Below are positions 11,276 through 24,008 of a stretch of DNA of 64,000 nucleotides, piece by piece. The stretch comes from Ambrosia x helenae (taxonomy: Eukaryota > Streptophyta > Magnoliopsida > Asterales > Asteraceae): assembly GCA_030844895.1 (NCBI GenBank), contig CM061231.1, positions 156,145,889 through 156,209,888 on the forward strand, in the 5' to 3' direction. Made by a program: the position numbers and the translations under genes. Below the pieces are notes generated by a model. That model ran no database searches. It saw nothing but the letters and a program-made list of their open reading frames with translations, and was not told the origin of the DNA. Every line of letters starts with the position of its first letter. Positions within the stretch are counted from its first letter, which is position 1.

Positions 11276-13886
11276 TGTGACACCTGGCAAATTCTGGTTA
11301 ACAACGTTGTCTAGATGAAAGTCTACCTTAGCGAGTCACGCGTATATTGTACTTAACTGGGTTAGTTAAGTCGGGATATGGTTCGGGAACTATTGGTTAG
11401 TCTAGAAGATCATTGGATGTTGGTCTAGAGGTTCGTTAGATGTCGGTCCTTAACCAAGTGTACAAACGGTGACGATTTGTAGGATCGTCAGGGCATACGG
11501 AACGTACGAGTCTCGAGTCCCGGGAATTGGTGAACGAGTGTAAATATGTGTATTTACTTGTGTTATGTGTTTACAATCATTATGTGACTTGTCGGTACAT
11601 GAATATGCATTAACATATGTTAAAACGGGGTTTAACGCGCAAAACACACAAGGCCAAACCCTATAGGCGAGTAGGAGGTCTACTCCCCTATAGGGGAGGC
11701 GAGTAGGGAGCCCTTAAGGGCGAGTAGGCCCTACTCGTGTATACATAAGGGCGAGTAGGCCCTAATCACTAGAACTTTCAGGCGATTACAAGCCCTAATC
11801 GCCTGAACTGCTGCACAATCGCATGTAACGTGCTGGAACGACTAGAAACGCCTATAAATACAATACTTAACCTCCTAAACTCCCTAATATCAACCCTAGT
11901 CGTCCCATAACCGCCCCAAACACTTAAACAACCTCTGGAAGGCGATTTTGATCAAAAACACAAGGTTTCAAGGTCTAACCATCATTCTTTTACAATTCCA
12001 AGGTTTGATTCTCATCCATAACACTTTGTAAACGTTTTTAATCAATCCCTAATGGTCCAGACCTGTTCATAAACGAAAAAGCTTTCTGAAAATCGTCAAT
12101 AAGGGTTGTTAATCGGATTATAACTAATAAACATGCGTTATGGGTATGTATGATTAGAAAGATAGGATTTTTATGAATCTTGATGATGTTTTGATGTGTT
12201 ATCATGCTAGGTCAGAATTTATATTGTTAGTATGATGATAGAAATCTCAGTAATTGGATAATAGGGTTATGATTACATGCGTTAATTGAATGTTGCATGC
12301 TATGTGAATGGTGTTTGGATTGCTTTGGTTGCATGCAGGACTGATTTTACGAGGTTGAACGAAGGGTTTTGGGTTAAACATGTTTAGGATAGTGTTTGGG
12401 ATGATATTGGGTAGTTACACACGCTCTGGATCTGATTTGGAGCGTTAAACGCGCGAAAAACCGGAACAGCATGACTACAGGCGAGTAGCAGTGCTAATCG
12501 CCCATAGTCATGCGAGTAGAGGTGCTAATCGCCTCTAAAGTGGCGAGTAGAAGGCTAATCACTAGTAAGTTCAGGTGATTAGCCCTAATCACTAGTAAGT
12601 TCAGGGGAGTAGCCCCTAATCGCATGAAATAAAGGGGAGTAGCCCCTACTCGCCTATAGTAGGGGCGAATAGGGCTTCTAATCACTAGTTGACTTTCCTA
12701 ATCACTAGTTGACTTTTCCTAATCGCGTGTACTGCTGCTGTAAGTGTATATTAGCATTCCGAGACCCGATTTAACATGTAGTAACATGCTAGGAACCCCG
12801 TAACATGTCTAATAACTTGGTAACATATATTTGGATGTATTCCGGTGATACGTGAACAATGTGCTATAACTTGTTGTGCGTTAACGTATGTTAAGTGTAA
12901 TTGCGTTATTGTATGTTTTGGAGCGTAAACATAATACGAGAGTCTCGGGTCACCAATGGGATGTCGAGTCTTGTACTTTGGGTCGGTTAAACAGTCACGG
13001 TGTTTTCAAACGAACTTGGTTATGGTCTGGACATCTAGGGACTAATTAACCTGCGGGTTATTAGTCTAAGTACTTGTAACTGTCGTATGTTAGGTCGCCA
13101 CTTTACGGAACTAGCATAGCAGCTGAGTTTACTCGGGTTAAGGAGTAACGGAACTTAAGTGAGTTTACGGCCCCTCTTTTAAACTGGTTTTATACTTTCG
13201 GGGGAGAAAACATGTGTTAAAACGATTATTTGGTAACTACTGTCATACTATGGGTTTCTATTGTGTACTACACGATCTTTGGAAGTCCCGGGGGAACCAT
13301 GAATGTGCGGGTTTGCACAACGGGGAAATGTGAATAGCGCTATTGGGAGTGACCAACCCCGCTCGTCGACTTGGAGGGTCGGCGGGTGCATATTGTCTCA
13401 AACGGGAACAACAGGAACAACAGGAACATACATCGGGCATACTTTTGGTATTCGCGTTAGTAATGGTTTTCCAATCGTGGTAGTAACAAAACGTACGCCT
13501 AGCTAGCGTATACTGGTTTTCTATTTGTTATAGTATGGACAGGTGGACTTGGTACTTGAACTGCAAACCTGTAAACTCACCAGCATTTTTGTGCTGACGT
13601 AAACTTTTACATGTTTTCTCAGGTCGCTAAGGTAGCACAATGGAACTAGGGCGCACGCGTCTGCACGGCGTCTAGATAGAGTTGCATGATTTCACAAACA
13701 TTGAACTTGATTTATTTATGTTGGATTTTATTTGAATAAGCTTCCGCTGTAAACGGGAATACTAAACTGTGTTTTGAAATTACATTTTGATTCATTTAGA
13801 CTTGTTTATTGTGATCGTTGGTTTGGATCCTGGTTTGTCATGCGCCTCGCGGTAAAACTCCGCAAGTGGATTTTGAGGGTGTGACA
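11276..13886 (+). repeat. 3' LTR of Gypsy element 1
   Basis: The LTR most likely starts at TGTGACACCTGG (11276), right after the purine-rich tract AACGTGGGGATGA, and ends TGTGACA at 13886. An almost identical tract and TGTGACA start occurs 126 bp earlier (11150), so the start is ambiguous. A TATA box (CTATAAATA) is at 11852. The part 13055-13886 matches the first 834 bases of the window. Two clusters of GCGAGTAG/CTAATCGC half-sites lie at 11660-11812 and 12480-12727. Confidence 0.88.
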
Positions 13887-13900
13887 TTAAACTATGCTGT

Positions 13901-16900
13901 GAAAATATAACTGACGAAGACATGCTTGAAAAGACTTTTTCAACATTCCATGCCTTAAACGTGCTCCTGTCGCAGCAATACAGGGAATGTAAATTTTTTA
14001 AATATTCTGAACTAATATCTTGTCTTTTGGTCGCAGAGCAAAACAACAAGCTCTTACTACAAAACCATCAATAGCGACCCACAGGTGCAAACCCATTCCC
14101 TGAAGCGAATGTGGCAAATTATCATAGTAGGCGTGGGAGGCAGAAAATGATGGCGAATCAAAATTAGTATGTTTAAACATTATGTTGTGTATCTTTTATA
14201 GTTTTTATTTTCAAGCTATGACTTTTCACTTGGTTTAGTATAAACTCTTGTAATGTTTAAATTCCTCATTTGTATTAATCTTTATTACTTTTATTTCCTG
14301 AAGAAATATGTATGCTAGCTCCGGCAGAGCTATTATTGGTGATGAATGTCTGGCAGATAGCGATAGTACTAACACTGTTCTCAAACATAGGAAATTTTTC
14401 TCTTAGTTGTCTCCAGCAGAGACGCCTATTGGTACTATCTCTGGTGTTTGTAACCTTATTGAAGGCTCTGGAAGAGCACACATAATACTATCTTTGGGTA
14501 CCCAACTAACTATTGAAAATCCATTATATTCTAGTAAATCCAGAAGAAACTTACTTAGTTTTAAAGATATTCAAAAAAATGGTTACCATCTAAAAACTAA
14601 AGATGAAAATAATATTGAATATCTTCAAATTATTTTCAACAAAAATGGACAAGAAACCATTGTTGATAAACTACAAGGTTTATCCTCTAGATTATACTGT
14701 ACTAATATAAATCCTATCGAATCATACATGGTGACTAACCAGAAATTATTAGATAAAGATACATTCAATATATGGCATGACCGTTTAGGTCACCCTGGTA
14801 GCATAATGATGAAAAGAATAATCAAAAGTGCAACTGGACACCCTCTTAAAACGTTAAAAGTTTTGTTACCAGAAGATTTATCATGTGCAACATGCTCTTT
14901 GGGCAAACTTATTACTCGACCCTCACAAACTAAATTGATACATGAAAACCCCTCAATTTTAGAACGAACCCAAGGGGATATTTGTGGGCCCATACACCCT
15001 CCATGTGGACCATTCCGCTATTTCTTTTGTCTTAATTGACGCATCCTCAAGGTGGTCACATGTGAGTCTTCTTGGTACTCGAAATGTAGCATTTGCCTGG
15101 TTTTTAGCCCAAATAATTCAATTAAGAGCTAACTTCCTGGACAATCAAATTAAAAACATCCGGATGGATAATACAGGAGAATTCACATCCCAAGCTTTTA
15201 ACGGCTATTGTATGTCAATTGGGATAAATGTTGAACATCCAATACCTCATGTTCACACACAAAATGGTTTAGCTGAATCATCAATTAAACGATTACAGAT
15301 AATCGTTAGACCACTCCTCATGAGATGTAAACTACCATCTTCTGCATGGGGCCATGCTATTTTGCATGTCGTTGCACTGATTAAATTAAGGCCAACTGCT
15401 GATAACGAATACTCCCCATTACAACTGGTCTCCGGACGAGAACCAAGTCTGTCCCACCTTAGAATTTTTGGTTGTGCGGTATATGTACCAATATCGCCAC
15501 CACAACGTACCACAATGGGACCCCAAAGAAGACTGGGCATTTACATTGGTTTTAACTCCCCGTCTATTATCAAATACTTAGAACCATTGACGGGGGACAT
15601 GTTTACAGCACGGTATGCTGACTGTCATTTTAATGAAACAATGTTCCCAGTCTTAGGGGGAGATAAGCATAAAGAAAGACCGGTAACACAAGAAATAACA
15701 TGGAATGCATCATCACTATCAAATCTCGACCCCCGAAGTGGTCAATGTGAATATGAAGTCCGAAATATTATACATTTGCAAAGAATAGCAAATGAATTAC
15801 CAGATGCATTCACAGACACAAATCGAGTGACAAAGTCACATATACCAGCATCAAATACACCTGCTCGAATTGAGGTAATCCGTGAAGAGATTACAATACA
15901 AAGAAAACGTGGAAGACCAATCGGTTCCAAAGACAAAAACCCACGAAAACGAAAAGAGCAAAATAACGCATTTGGTGAAAACACACAAAATATTATAAAT
16001 GAAACCCCGGTAAAGGTAAATGTCCCAGAAGAGACAAATATAATTCCAGGGGAAAATGAAATTGTTGAAGAAGCAACGGTACCGAATGAAAATGAGATCT
16101 CTATCAATTATGTACAAAATAGTACAATGTGGAACCGAAATAAAACACGTGTTGACAATATATTCGCATATGCTATAGCAACGGATGTAATGAATGAAAA
16201 TGATTACGTACCTAAAACTCTAGAAGAGTGCATGCACAGAAATGATTGGCCAAGATGGCAAGAAGCCATAAATGCCGAATTATATTCACTCGAAAAGCGA
16301 CATGTTTTCGGACATGTAGTCCGAACACCCATAGACGTCAAACTAGTAGGTTATAGATGGGTGTTTGCAATAAAGAGAAATGAAAAGAATGAGATTGTAC
16401 GATATAAAGCACCACTTGTAGCACAAGGGTTTTCCCAAATCCCGGGAGTTGATTATGAGGAAACGTATTCCCCAGTAGTGGATTTGATAACCCTTAGATT
16501 TCTAGTCGGCCTTACAATCTCTGAAGGACTTCATATGAGACTTATGGATGTCATCACCGCATACTTATACGGGGCACTTGAAAATGACATCTACATGAAA
16601 ATCCCCAAAGGATTAAAATTGCCCGAATCATTAAAATCAACACCTAAAGATATGTGTGCTATAAAACTCCAGAGATCTTTATACGGTCTCAAACAATCTG
16701 GTCGAATGTGGTACAATCGACTAAGTAAATATCTCGAAAAGGAAGGATACAAGTCTGATGTAATCAGCCCATGTGTCTTTATAAAAAGATCAAACTCAAA
16801 ATTTACTATAATAGCAGTTTATGTTGATGATATCAACATCATCGGGTCTCCTGAAGAAATAGAGAAAGCTGCTCAATTATTAAAGAACGAATTTGAAATG

Positions 16901-17800
16901 AAAGACCTTGGAATAACAAAACTATGTCTCAGCTTACAATTCGAGCATTTATGCAATGGCACGTTCGTCCATCAGTCAAACTACATCCAGAAGATGTTAG
17001 TACATTTTAATATGGATAAAGCTCATCCGTTTAGCGTACCTATGGTTATCCGACCGCTAGATCCACATAAGGATCCTTATCGACCTCATGAAGAAGGCGA
17101 GGAAGTACTTGGTCCAGAAGTACCGTACATAAGCGCGACCGGTGCTCTTATGTATCTCGCAAATAACACTAAACCTGATATTGCATTCGCAGTATATGTA
17201 CTAGTGAGATATAGCTCGAATCCAACACGTAGACATTGGAACGGAATAAAACGCGTATTTCGGTATATTTGCGGGACAAAAGACTTGGGTCTTTTCTATC
17301 AAAAATATAACAAGTCCCCGCTTGTTGGGTATGCTGACGCCGGATATCTATCATATCCTCATAAAGCAAAATCTCAGACAGGTTACGTATTCACATACGG
17401 TGGCACAACAATTTCTTGGAAGTCAACTAAGCAAACACTTACAGTGACATCATCAAATCATGCCGAATTAATAGCATTGTATGATACTGGTAGAGAATGC
17501 GTGTGGTTGAGATCAATGATTAATCATATACAAGAAGCATGTGGATTAGAACAAATCAAGAAGGACCCAACGATTATTTATGAAGACAATGTTGCCTGCA
17601 TATCACAAATCAAGGAAGGCTACATCAAGGGTGATAGAACAAAGCATATCTCACCAAAGTTCTTCTCGACATATGATCTGCAAAAGGAAGGGGAAATTGA
17701 TGTTCTTCAAATCAAGTCAAGTGAAAATCTAGCCGACTTGTTCACAAAATCTTTACCTAGAAGCAGTTTCGAGCAGTTATCACAAAAGATCGGGCTCTGA
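13901..17800 (+). pseudogene. Gag-Pol of a Ty1/Copia retrotransposon (TNT1-94-like), degenerate
   Basis: A decayed Gag end (13901-14170, motif DEDMLEKTF, in-frame TAG at 14072) begins 14 bases after the Gypsy LTR, so the Gypsy element inserted into this gene. Pol follows from about 14340: a GAG-pre-integrase segment with NIWHDRLGHPG, integrase with Asp 15167 and Glu 15275 (35 residues apart), reverse transcriptase with YVDD (DD at 16826-16831), and Copia RNase H ending at the stop 17798-17800. A frame change at about 15020-15030 splits the integrase core, and a TAG at 14405 closes the frame upstream of the first pol block. The domain order integrase before RT defines Copia. It is inactive as written. 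Confidence 0.93.
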
Positions 17801-18027
17801 AGATTAAAAGACATTAGTTAAATTGAGGGGGAACATTATACACGTTGTACTCTTTTCCTTGACTAAGTTTTGTCCCATTGGGATTTCTTAGTAAGGTTTT
17901 TAACGAGGCAGCATGACTGATCCAGTAGTATCAGTTTATATTATAGGTCCTGAAGTACCAATTTAGTATAATCCCGAAGCATGTTATTTATAGTGTATAA
18001 TGAATATAAATGTATATCTGAGGGGAG

Positions 18028-18210
18028 TGTTATAAACCAGATATACAAAATGACAATTTTCTTCCCTATAACTACTTTATAGTTACAACCATATGTATAT
18101 ACACTCTTTGTCATGAACATTAAAGAGATAATCTGAATTCACAAAACACTCTCAATTTCTCTCTAATTCTATATCAATTTCTCTCTAATTCTATACAATT
18201 TCTATCAACT
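18028..18210 (+). repeat. Probable 3' LTR of the Copia element
   Basis: The purine tract GAGGGGAG precedes TGTTATAAACC at 18028, a typical LTR start after a polypurine tract. The region includes TATA-like sequence and a doubled 20-bp CT-rich motif near 18150-18200. The 5' LTR is outside the window, so the 3' edge is a guess. Confidence 0.5.
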
Positions 18211-18367
18211 TGGTTATTCAAAGGGTAAATCATTTGTTTCAAAGCATATAATGATCGAAAATTATGTCTTTGAGAGAGATTTAAGTAGATAAAATCAAAA
18301 TGACAATATTAGTTATGGTATATGAAATCAAACTAACGGTGATCTAGTAGTTTTTTAGCCTAGCGGT

Positions 18368-18554
18368 CAGTGGCGAAGCTTGGTTTTCGAATCAGGAGGG
18401 GCCAGACTTAATTTTTTCGATCGGTAGTGGCAAATCGGCGGGGCCCGACTCAACCCAGACTCAATTTACCTATAAAAATCGCAAATTTCTACCACTGCGC
18501 CAAAAAACGGGAGGGGCCAGGGCCACCCCTGGCCCTTAATATCCTTCGCCCCTA
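18368..18554. mobile_element. hAT-like MITE, 187 bp
   Basis: Ends CAGTGGCGAAG and, reverse-complemented, TAGGGGCGAAG form imperfect terminal inverted repeats. Flanking 8-mers ctagcggt (18360-18367) and ttagcggt (18555-18562) differ at one base, as expected for a hAT 8-bp target duplication. No coding sequence. Confidence 0.7.
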
Positions 18555-18907
18555 TTAGCGGTATCAAGGCGTGTATCAAAAGGTAATATGAGCTGATTAG
18601 ACATGTTAGACAAACCGGTCAAACATTTAATATTTTGGTAGGGGTCAGATTGTTACAGTTAACATTTAGAAAAGGTGAAAAATGCATTTCTTTAATCAAC
18701 CTAAAGTCATAAGACATTCAGCAAACCGGTTAGTTATGAATGGCAAGCCTAATTCACCAATCAGCAAGACACCAAACCGGATTCGTAGTGATTCTGTTAA
18801 CTATAAAGTCATAAGAAGACATCATCTAACCAATTAATCGAATCAAACTAAAGAATAAAAGGGATTAGAATTATTATCTGGGAAACTAAATAAAAAGAAA
18901 GAAAAAG

Positions 18908-20348
18908 AAAACAATTTTTATGGTGTGACGGTCAAAAAACCTACATGTTACTCAGCTATCGATTGTATACAAAATATATATAAAAAAATTTTGGGAGATC
19001 CTTGACCTTATAGAACTTATGTAGATCCGACCCTAACGTGAAATCATCATCTCTCTAACCCTCTTTATCAATTCCCTTTTGTTCATCTTGGCTTTAAAAA
19101 ATATCTGGTTAATATAATAAAGAGGCCTTTAGCCAATAGCATTGAGGAATTCCCCTCAACTAGAGGTGTTTAAAAAAAAAAAGTGGATGGGTGATAGAGA
19201 CCGATTTGAGATGGTCAATCTTCCAAGTGACTCGTTGAGTGAGTTAGGCTCCAAAGAATATAGACACAGAAGACTAGAGTTTTTCCAACAATTTTCTCTT
19301 TCTTTTTTCATTCATTCGGTCTATCTAAATACACAAGTGCAAAAACCGAAATAAACGTGAGAACATAAGTTAATGTGCACATGGATCAATCATGGAAGGA
19401 AACTACCATATTATTGTCAAAACTAGTCTATCATGCATGCGTAAATGCAGGACCATGGAGATGGGTCATGTGCATGGGTCGTGGCACGTATCAATAGGCC
19501 CTGCCAAACCGGTTTATAACTGGACCCACTTCACCAACAAAAAAGACGCTTTGGCCAAAACTGATTTGGACTCAACCTACCAGATTGTAGCCTTGTTCTC
19601 TTAAACTGATTTGGGGCCACCAAACCGGTTTATAACCCAACCCTCAATGGCTCAACCAAGTGGTGGGGTTCAAACCCCATTGTAAGTATTTAGATGCTTT
19701 AGAATTAAAAAAGTATGTATGTTTCTGTTATAATAAATAAAAAAATAAATCAAATAATTTAGATGTAAATATCAAAAATTAGGAAAGCAACGTAACTGTT
19801 TAGGCTCATGACTAAGTCAATATGATTCAGTAAAAAAGTAGGCTAATTTCTTTATACAACTTTTTTTTACATCAATCCGTCTTTGGCAAGGTTCGAACAC
19901 TTCACCTCAATGGAGCAACACCTTAACTTTAATAACTTTGCCATTTAGAACAAAGGTGTGGTGAATTAGGTGAAAAGCTATCTTAGCGGGTGCACAAATC
20001 GTTAAGTAGCTCAGTTGGTTGATTGGCCTAAGTTTCCTTTGGGAGGCTTGGGTTCAATCCCCACTAGCTACATTTGGAGGACATAATGAGAAATGAGGGA
20101 TGACTCTTGACCTATGGTCAGGAGTTCAAGTCCTGATCTCGCCCGGCTTTTACCGGTTCTCCACAGTGGGTCTTCGGACGGGTGGGGGATTGGGTTTTTC
20201 ACGGTTCGGGAACTACTATCGGGCGGGGCTCCCAGCAAGGGAAGCCAATTTGCCCGAGCCCCCTTGTGGGAGTCTCACGATTGTTGTGTTGGCCGTTCTA
20301 AAAAAAAGTTAACATTATATAAATAAAAAGCCAACATACTTGATAAAG
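18908..20348. repeat. Copy A of a 1.4-kb direct duplication
   Basis: The sequence from TTTTTATGGTGTGACGG to AAAGCCAACATACTTGATAAAG recurs at 20428-21980 with many small differences. Copy A carries a SINE (20006-20307) absent from copy B. Short open frames such as 19142-19354 and 19392-19604 are not conserved as proteins between the copies and are not called. Confidence 0.88.
20006..20307 (+). mobile_element. tRNA-derived SINE
   Basis: Starts with an A-box-like TAGCTCAGTTGG (20007) and a B-box GGTTCAATCCC (20051), continues with a unique body including a second B-box-like GAGTTCAAGTCC, and ends in an A run. Copy B of the duplication at 21930-21955 shows the corresponding site without the insert, which fixes both edges to within a few bases. 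Confidence 0.8.
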
Positions 20349-20427
20349 AAAAAAAACAGTCAATCTCCAAAGAGACGGGAGGGGGCGAATCTCATAAATG
20401 GGACGGTCAACGGGCCATTTCGGTCAT

Positions 20428-21980
20428 TTTCCATTTTTATGGTGTGACGGTAAAAAAACCTACATGTTACTCTGTATACAAAATATATAAAAAAAAAAAA
20501 TAGGAGACCCTTGAGCTTATAGAACTTATCCCGATCCGACCCTAACGTGAAATCATCATCTCTTTTTTTTTTAACAGAAAAAAAAAATCTTCTCTCTAAC
20601 CCTCTTTATCAATTCCCTTTTGTTCAATTTGGCTTTAAAAAAATATCTGGTTAATATAATAAAAAGGCCTTTGGCCAATAGCGTTGAGGAATTCCCCTCA
20701 ACTAGAAATTAAAAAAAAAAGTGGATGGGTGATAGAGACCGATTCGAGATGGTCAATCTCTCAAGTGACCCGTTAAGTGGGTTAGGCTCCAAATAATATA
20801 GACAAAGAAAACTAGAGGTTTTCCAACAATTTTCTCTTTCTTTTTTCATTCATTTGTTCCATTTAAATACGCAAGTGCAAAAACCGAAATAAACGTGCAG
20901 AACGTAAGTTAATGTGAACATGAATCATTAATCAATCATGGAAGGAAACTACCCTATTATTGTCAAAACTAGTCTATCATGCATGCGTAAATGCAGGAAC
21001 AAGGAGATGGGTCATGTGCATGGGTCGTGGCACGTATCAATGGGCCCTGCCAAACCGGTTTATAACCGGACCCACTTCACCAACAAAAAAGACATTTTGG
21101 CCAAAACTGATTTGGACTCAACCCACCAATTTGTAGTCTTGTTCTCTGAAACTGATTTGGGGCCGCCAAACCGGTTTATAACCCAACCCTCAATGGCTCA
21201 ACCAAGTGGTGGGGTTCAAACCCCATTGTAGGTAGAGATGTACAAACCGGTTTTTTTTTTCTCAAACCGGTCCGGTTTTAGAACCGGTTTTCAGGACCCA
21301 AAACCCCCGTTTTCCAAACCGATTAGGACCGGTTCCAAAACCGGTTTTTTTTTGCCAAACCGGTCATCCAAAATCCAAATACATTGCCTAAATCGGTTTT
21401 TTTCTCAAAAACCGGTTTTTTTCCCAAACCGGTTTTCAACCTAAAACGGTTTTCAACCCGGTCTAATCTCCAAAACCTATAACCTATACAGAACCGGTGA
21501 CTCGGGTCGGTTTGGGACCGGTTTGAACAAAAACCGGTTTTTGTCTAACCGGTTTTTCCGGGTTTTTTTCCGGTTCGGTTTTCAAAACTGGTTTTTTGTA
21601 CACGTCTAATCGTAGGTATTTAGGTGCTTTAGAATTAAAAAGTATGTATGTTTCTGTTATAATAAATAAATAAATCAAATAATTTAAATGTAAATATCAA
21701 AAATTAGGAAAGCAACGTAACTGTTTGAAGTCTCATGACTAAGTCAATATGATTCAGTAAAACAGTGGGCTAATTTCTTTATACAACTTTTTTTTTACAT
21801 CAATCCGTCTTTGGCAAGGTTCGAACCCTTCACCTCAAAGGAGGAACACCTTAACTCTAATAGCTTTGCCATTTAAAACAGAGGTGTGGTGAATTAGGTG
21901 AAAAGCTATCTTAATTGGTGCACAAATCATTAAGTAGTTTACATTATACAAATAAAAAGCCAACATACTTGATAAAGTTT
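20428..21980. repeat. Copy B of the 1.4-kb direct duplication
   Basis: Partner of 18908-20348. It carries its own insertion of CCGG-rich DNA at 21235-21611, missing from copy A near 19682. Otherwise non-coding. Confidence 0.88.
21235..21611. mobile_element. CCGGTTT-rich MITE-like insertion
   Basis: About 377 bp packed with AACCGGTTT motifs. Ends (GAGATGTACAAA and, inverted, ATTAGACGTGTACAAA) are related inverted repeats, and gtaggta occurs on both sides (21228-21234, 21612-21618). Copy A shows the empty site. Probably a hAT-like non-autonomous element. Confidence 0.7.
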
Positions 21981-21989
21981 TTACCAAAG

Positions 21990-22130
21990 GGCTTCTAGCA
22001 TAGTGGTATCAATGTGTGTAAAGTTGTGTTTTTTTTTTCCTTATAAGGTCAAGGGTTTAAATCCCATAATAGATTTTGATGTAGAATTAGAGGGTGTTGT
22101 TTAGCCGTTTTAATAAAAACCATCTTTTCT
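21990..22130 (+). repeat. SINE-like relic
   Basis: TAGCATAGTGGTATC resembles an A box and GGGTTTAAATCCC a B box, about 60 bp apart with a T run between. No clear target duplication was found. From here to 22650 I see no gene. Confidence 0.4.
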
Positions 22131-22654
22131 GTAAGATTACCATTGAGGATTAACTAAAAAGTATTACCTTCTGTCACATAGACAATGTACTTTAACTAAC
22201 TCGGCTTAGCGGAGCCCCCATTGACGGTGTTTGGGGCTTTCATGCTCCTGCATGGTTGGGGGCGTTGCGGCACAACGGGTAATCAAATAATTTTTTTTAT
22301 ATATATCAAAACTAGCTAGCTAGTCAATTCGACTTGATGATACACTATTAAGTTACCTTTTACACTTCTATAAAATTGTCTTCTTTTGCTCTTTAGTTAC
22401 ATCACTTGTAAAACTAAAATGAGTATTAAATTATGATCTTTAATTCAAAGTATAAATGGGAGCTTCTACCCTTCTATGAGCCAAAAACATTGGCAAAACA
22501 AATCAAATGCAACCTAAATATACAGTTGCCTGTTAAACCGTCTCCCCCAATGTCGAACCTCCATAATCGCAATGCAATAATCTGCAGAATGCGTCGGTAT
22601 AATCATCAAAAAGCATATATACACTCTTGCCTCTATCCATTCACCATCAATCCA

Positions 22655-23973
22655 TCATAGCACAGGCGAATGTACTGTAGATGTAGATGAAGTATTCGTT
22701 GCAGAAACAACCGTCTGTTTTATAATTAGTGCATAAAGAATCTCATTCCACGCATCCGGAACCCCTGGAAGACACCAATGACTACAATCCTGCCGGTGTG
22801 CAGCCGCAGGGCTGAACTTTGGTCCAAGATAATACAAAGAAGGATGCCCGTCTTTTCTCTGTGATGACATACCGGTCGTGTTGAGTATGTTTATCAATTT
22901 GGTAGCATCAACTGATCGATTTGAAATGACATCTCTGAATATGTTATATTGTGGCCAGTTTGAAGATGATTGTGTTGTAGAACCTAAACTTGGTAAGGTT
23001 TCTAGGTGGCAGTTTCCGCCTGCTCTCCAGTTCCCGCCTCTGTAAAAACGATTATTGTTTGATGTTTCATCGTTCATGAGAAAATTGAATTGGAGACGAA
23101 AGAACAAACCTGAAATGTACAGGGGCGTATGTACGGAAGAATACTTGTGTTCTTGTTTTATTTACTTCGGTATTGATCCAAGATAAGACGGTTTCTAATG
23201 CCTTTCTGTATGCAGTTTCGACTTCCATTTTCATGTTGATTTGGACTCCTTCTTGGAAGTAACAGCCTCTGAGCAAGACCAAGAATGAATCATAAACCCA
23301 TAAAATGTAACAAAACAAATAATAACACATGGAAACAATTTAAACGAAGAAACAAGACGGGCTGAGGTCAAAACCCTTTTGGGTCAAAATGGGTTACGTA
23401 AAATGCAGGGATTTTCACAGTCCAGTTTTGACAAAAATTTTTGTCCGGACTAATGACTACGGTTTCGCTATGAGTGGGATGTTTACTAACTATTGCTTGT
23501 AAACTGAAACAACCGGTTTAACGGTATGACTTTGGAGATTTGGTGGTTTTGGACCAAAAAAAAAAAAAAAGATTCAATAGCATAGTTTTATATCAAAGTT
23601 CAAACTTCAAAATATGGTAAGTACTGTGCTGCATGAATATGTCATATAAATAATTTAATATTCCTATATTGATATAACTATAAATAACAAATGTGAAACA
23701 GATGGTTCCAAGTTCAGAACCGTAAACTGTCAAACCCTTGCAGAGGAACCGTGATCGGACGTGAATATATTTCAAACCAGCCAACTTTCTTCGGTTTGGG
23801 TGTTTCGATGGTTTGTGAAAACCCAAAATAGAAACATATATAACATAACTAAGATTGACTAATCTACAAGATTGGTCAAAACTGCTACCACATGACCCAT
23901 TTGACTTCTGAGGTCGACAATGACAAATGTTCTGAACTCAAAAATCAAAACCCTAATCAAGAATAAGCATTTA

Positions 23974-24008
<35 letters not shown>

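Noticed and set aside
11660..12727. CRISPR-like array of regular repeats
   Set aside because: Repeats are irregular half-sites inside a plant LTR, with no unique spacers and no cas genes.
14275..14481. Minus-strand frames around the Copia start
   Set aside because: They overlap recognisable Copia pol sequence on the plus strand.
20114..20326. 70-codon open frames in the SINE
   Set aside because: They lie within a Pol III-type retroposon and have no protein features.
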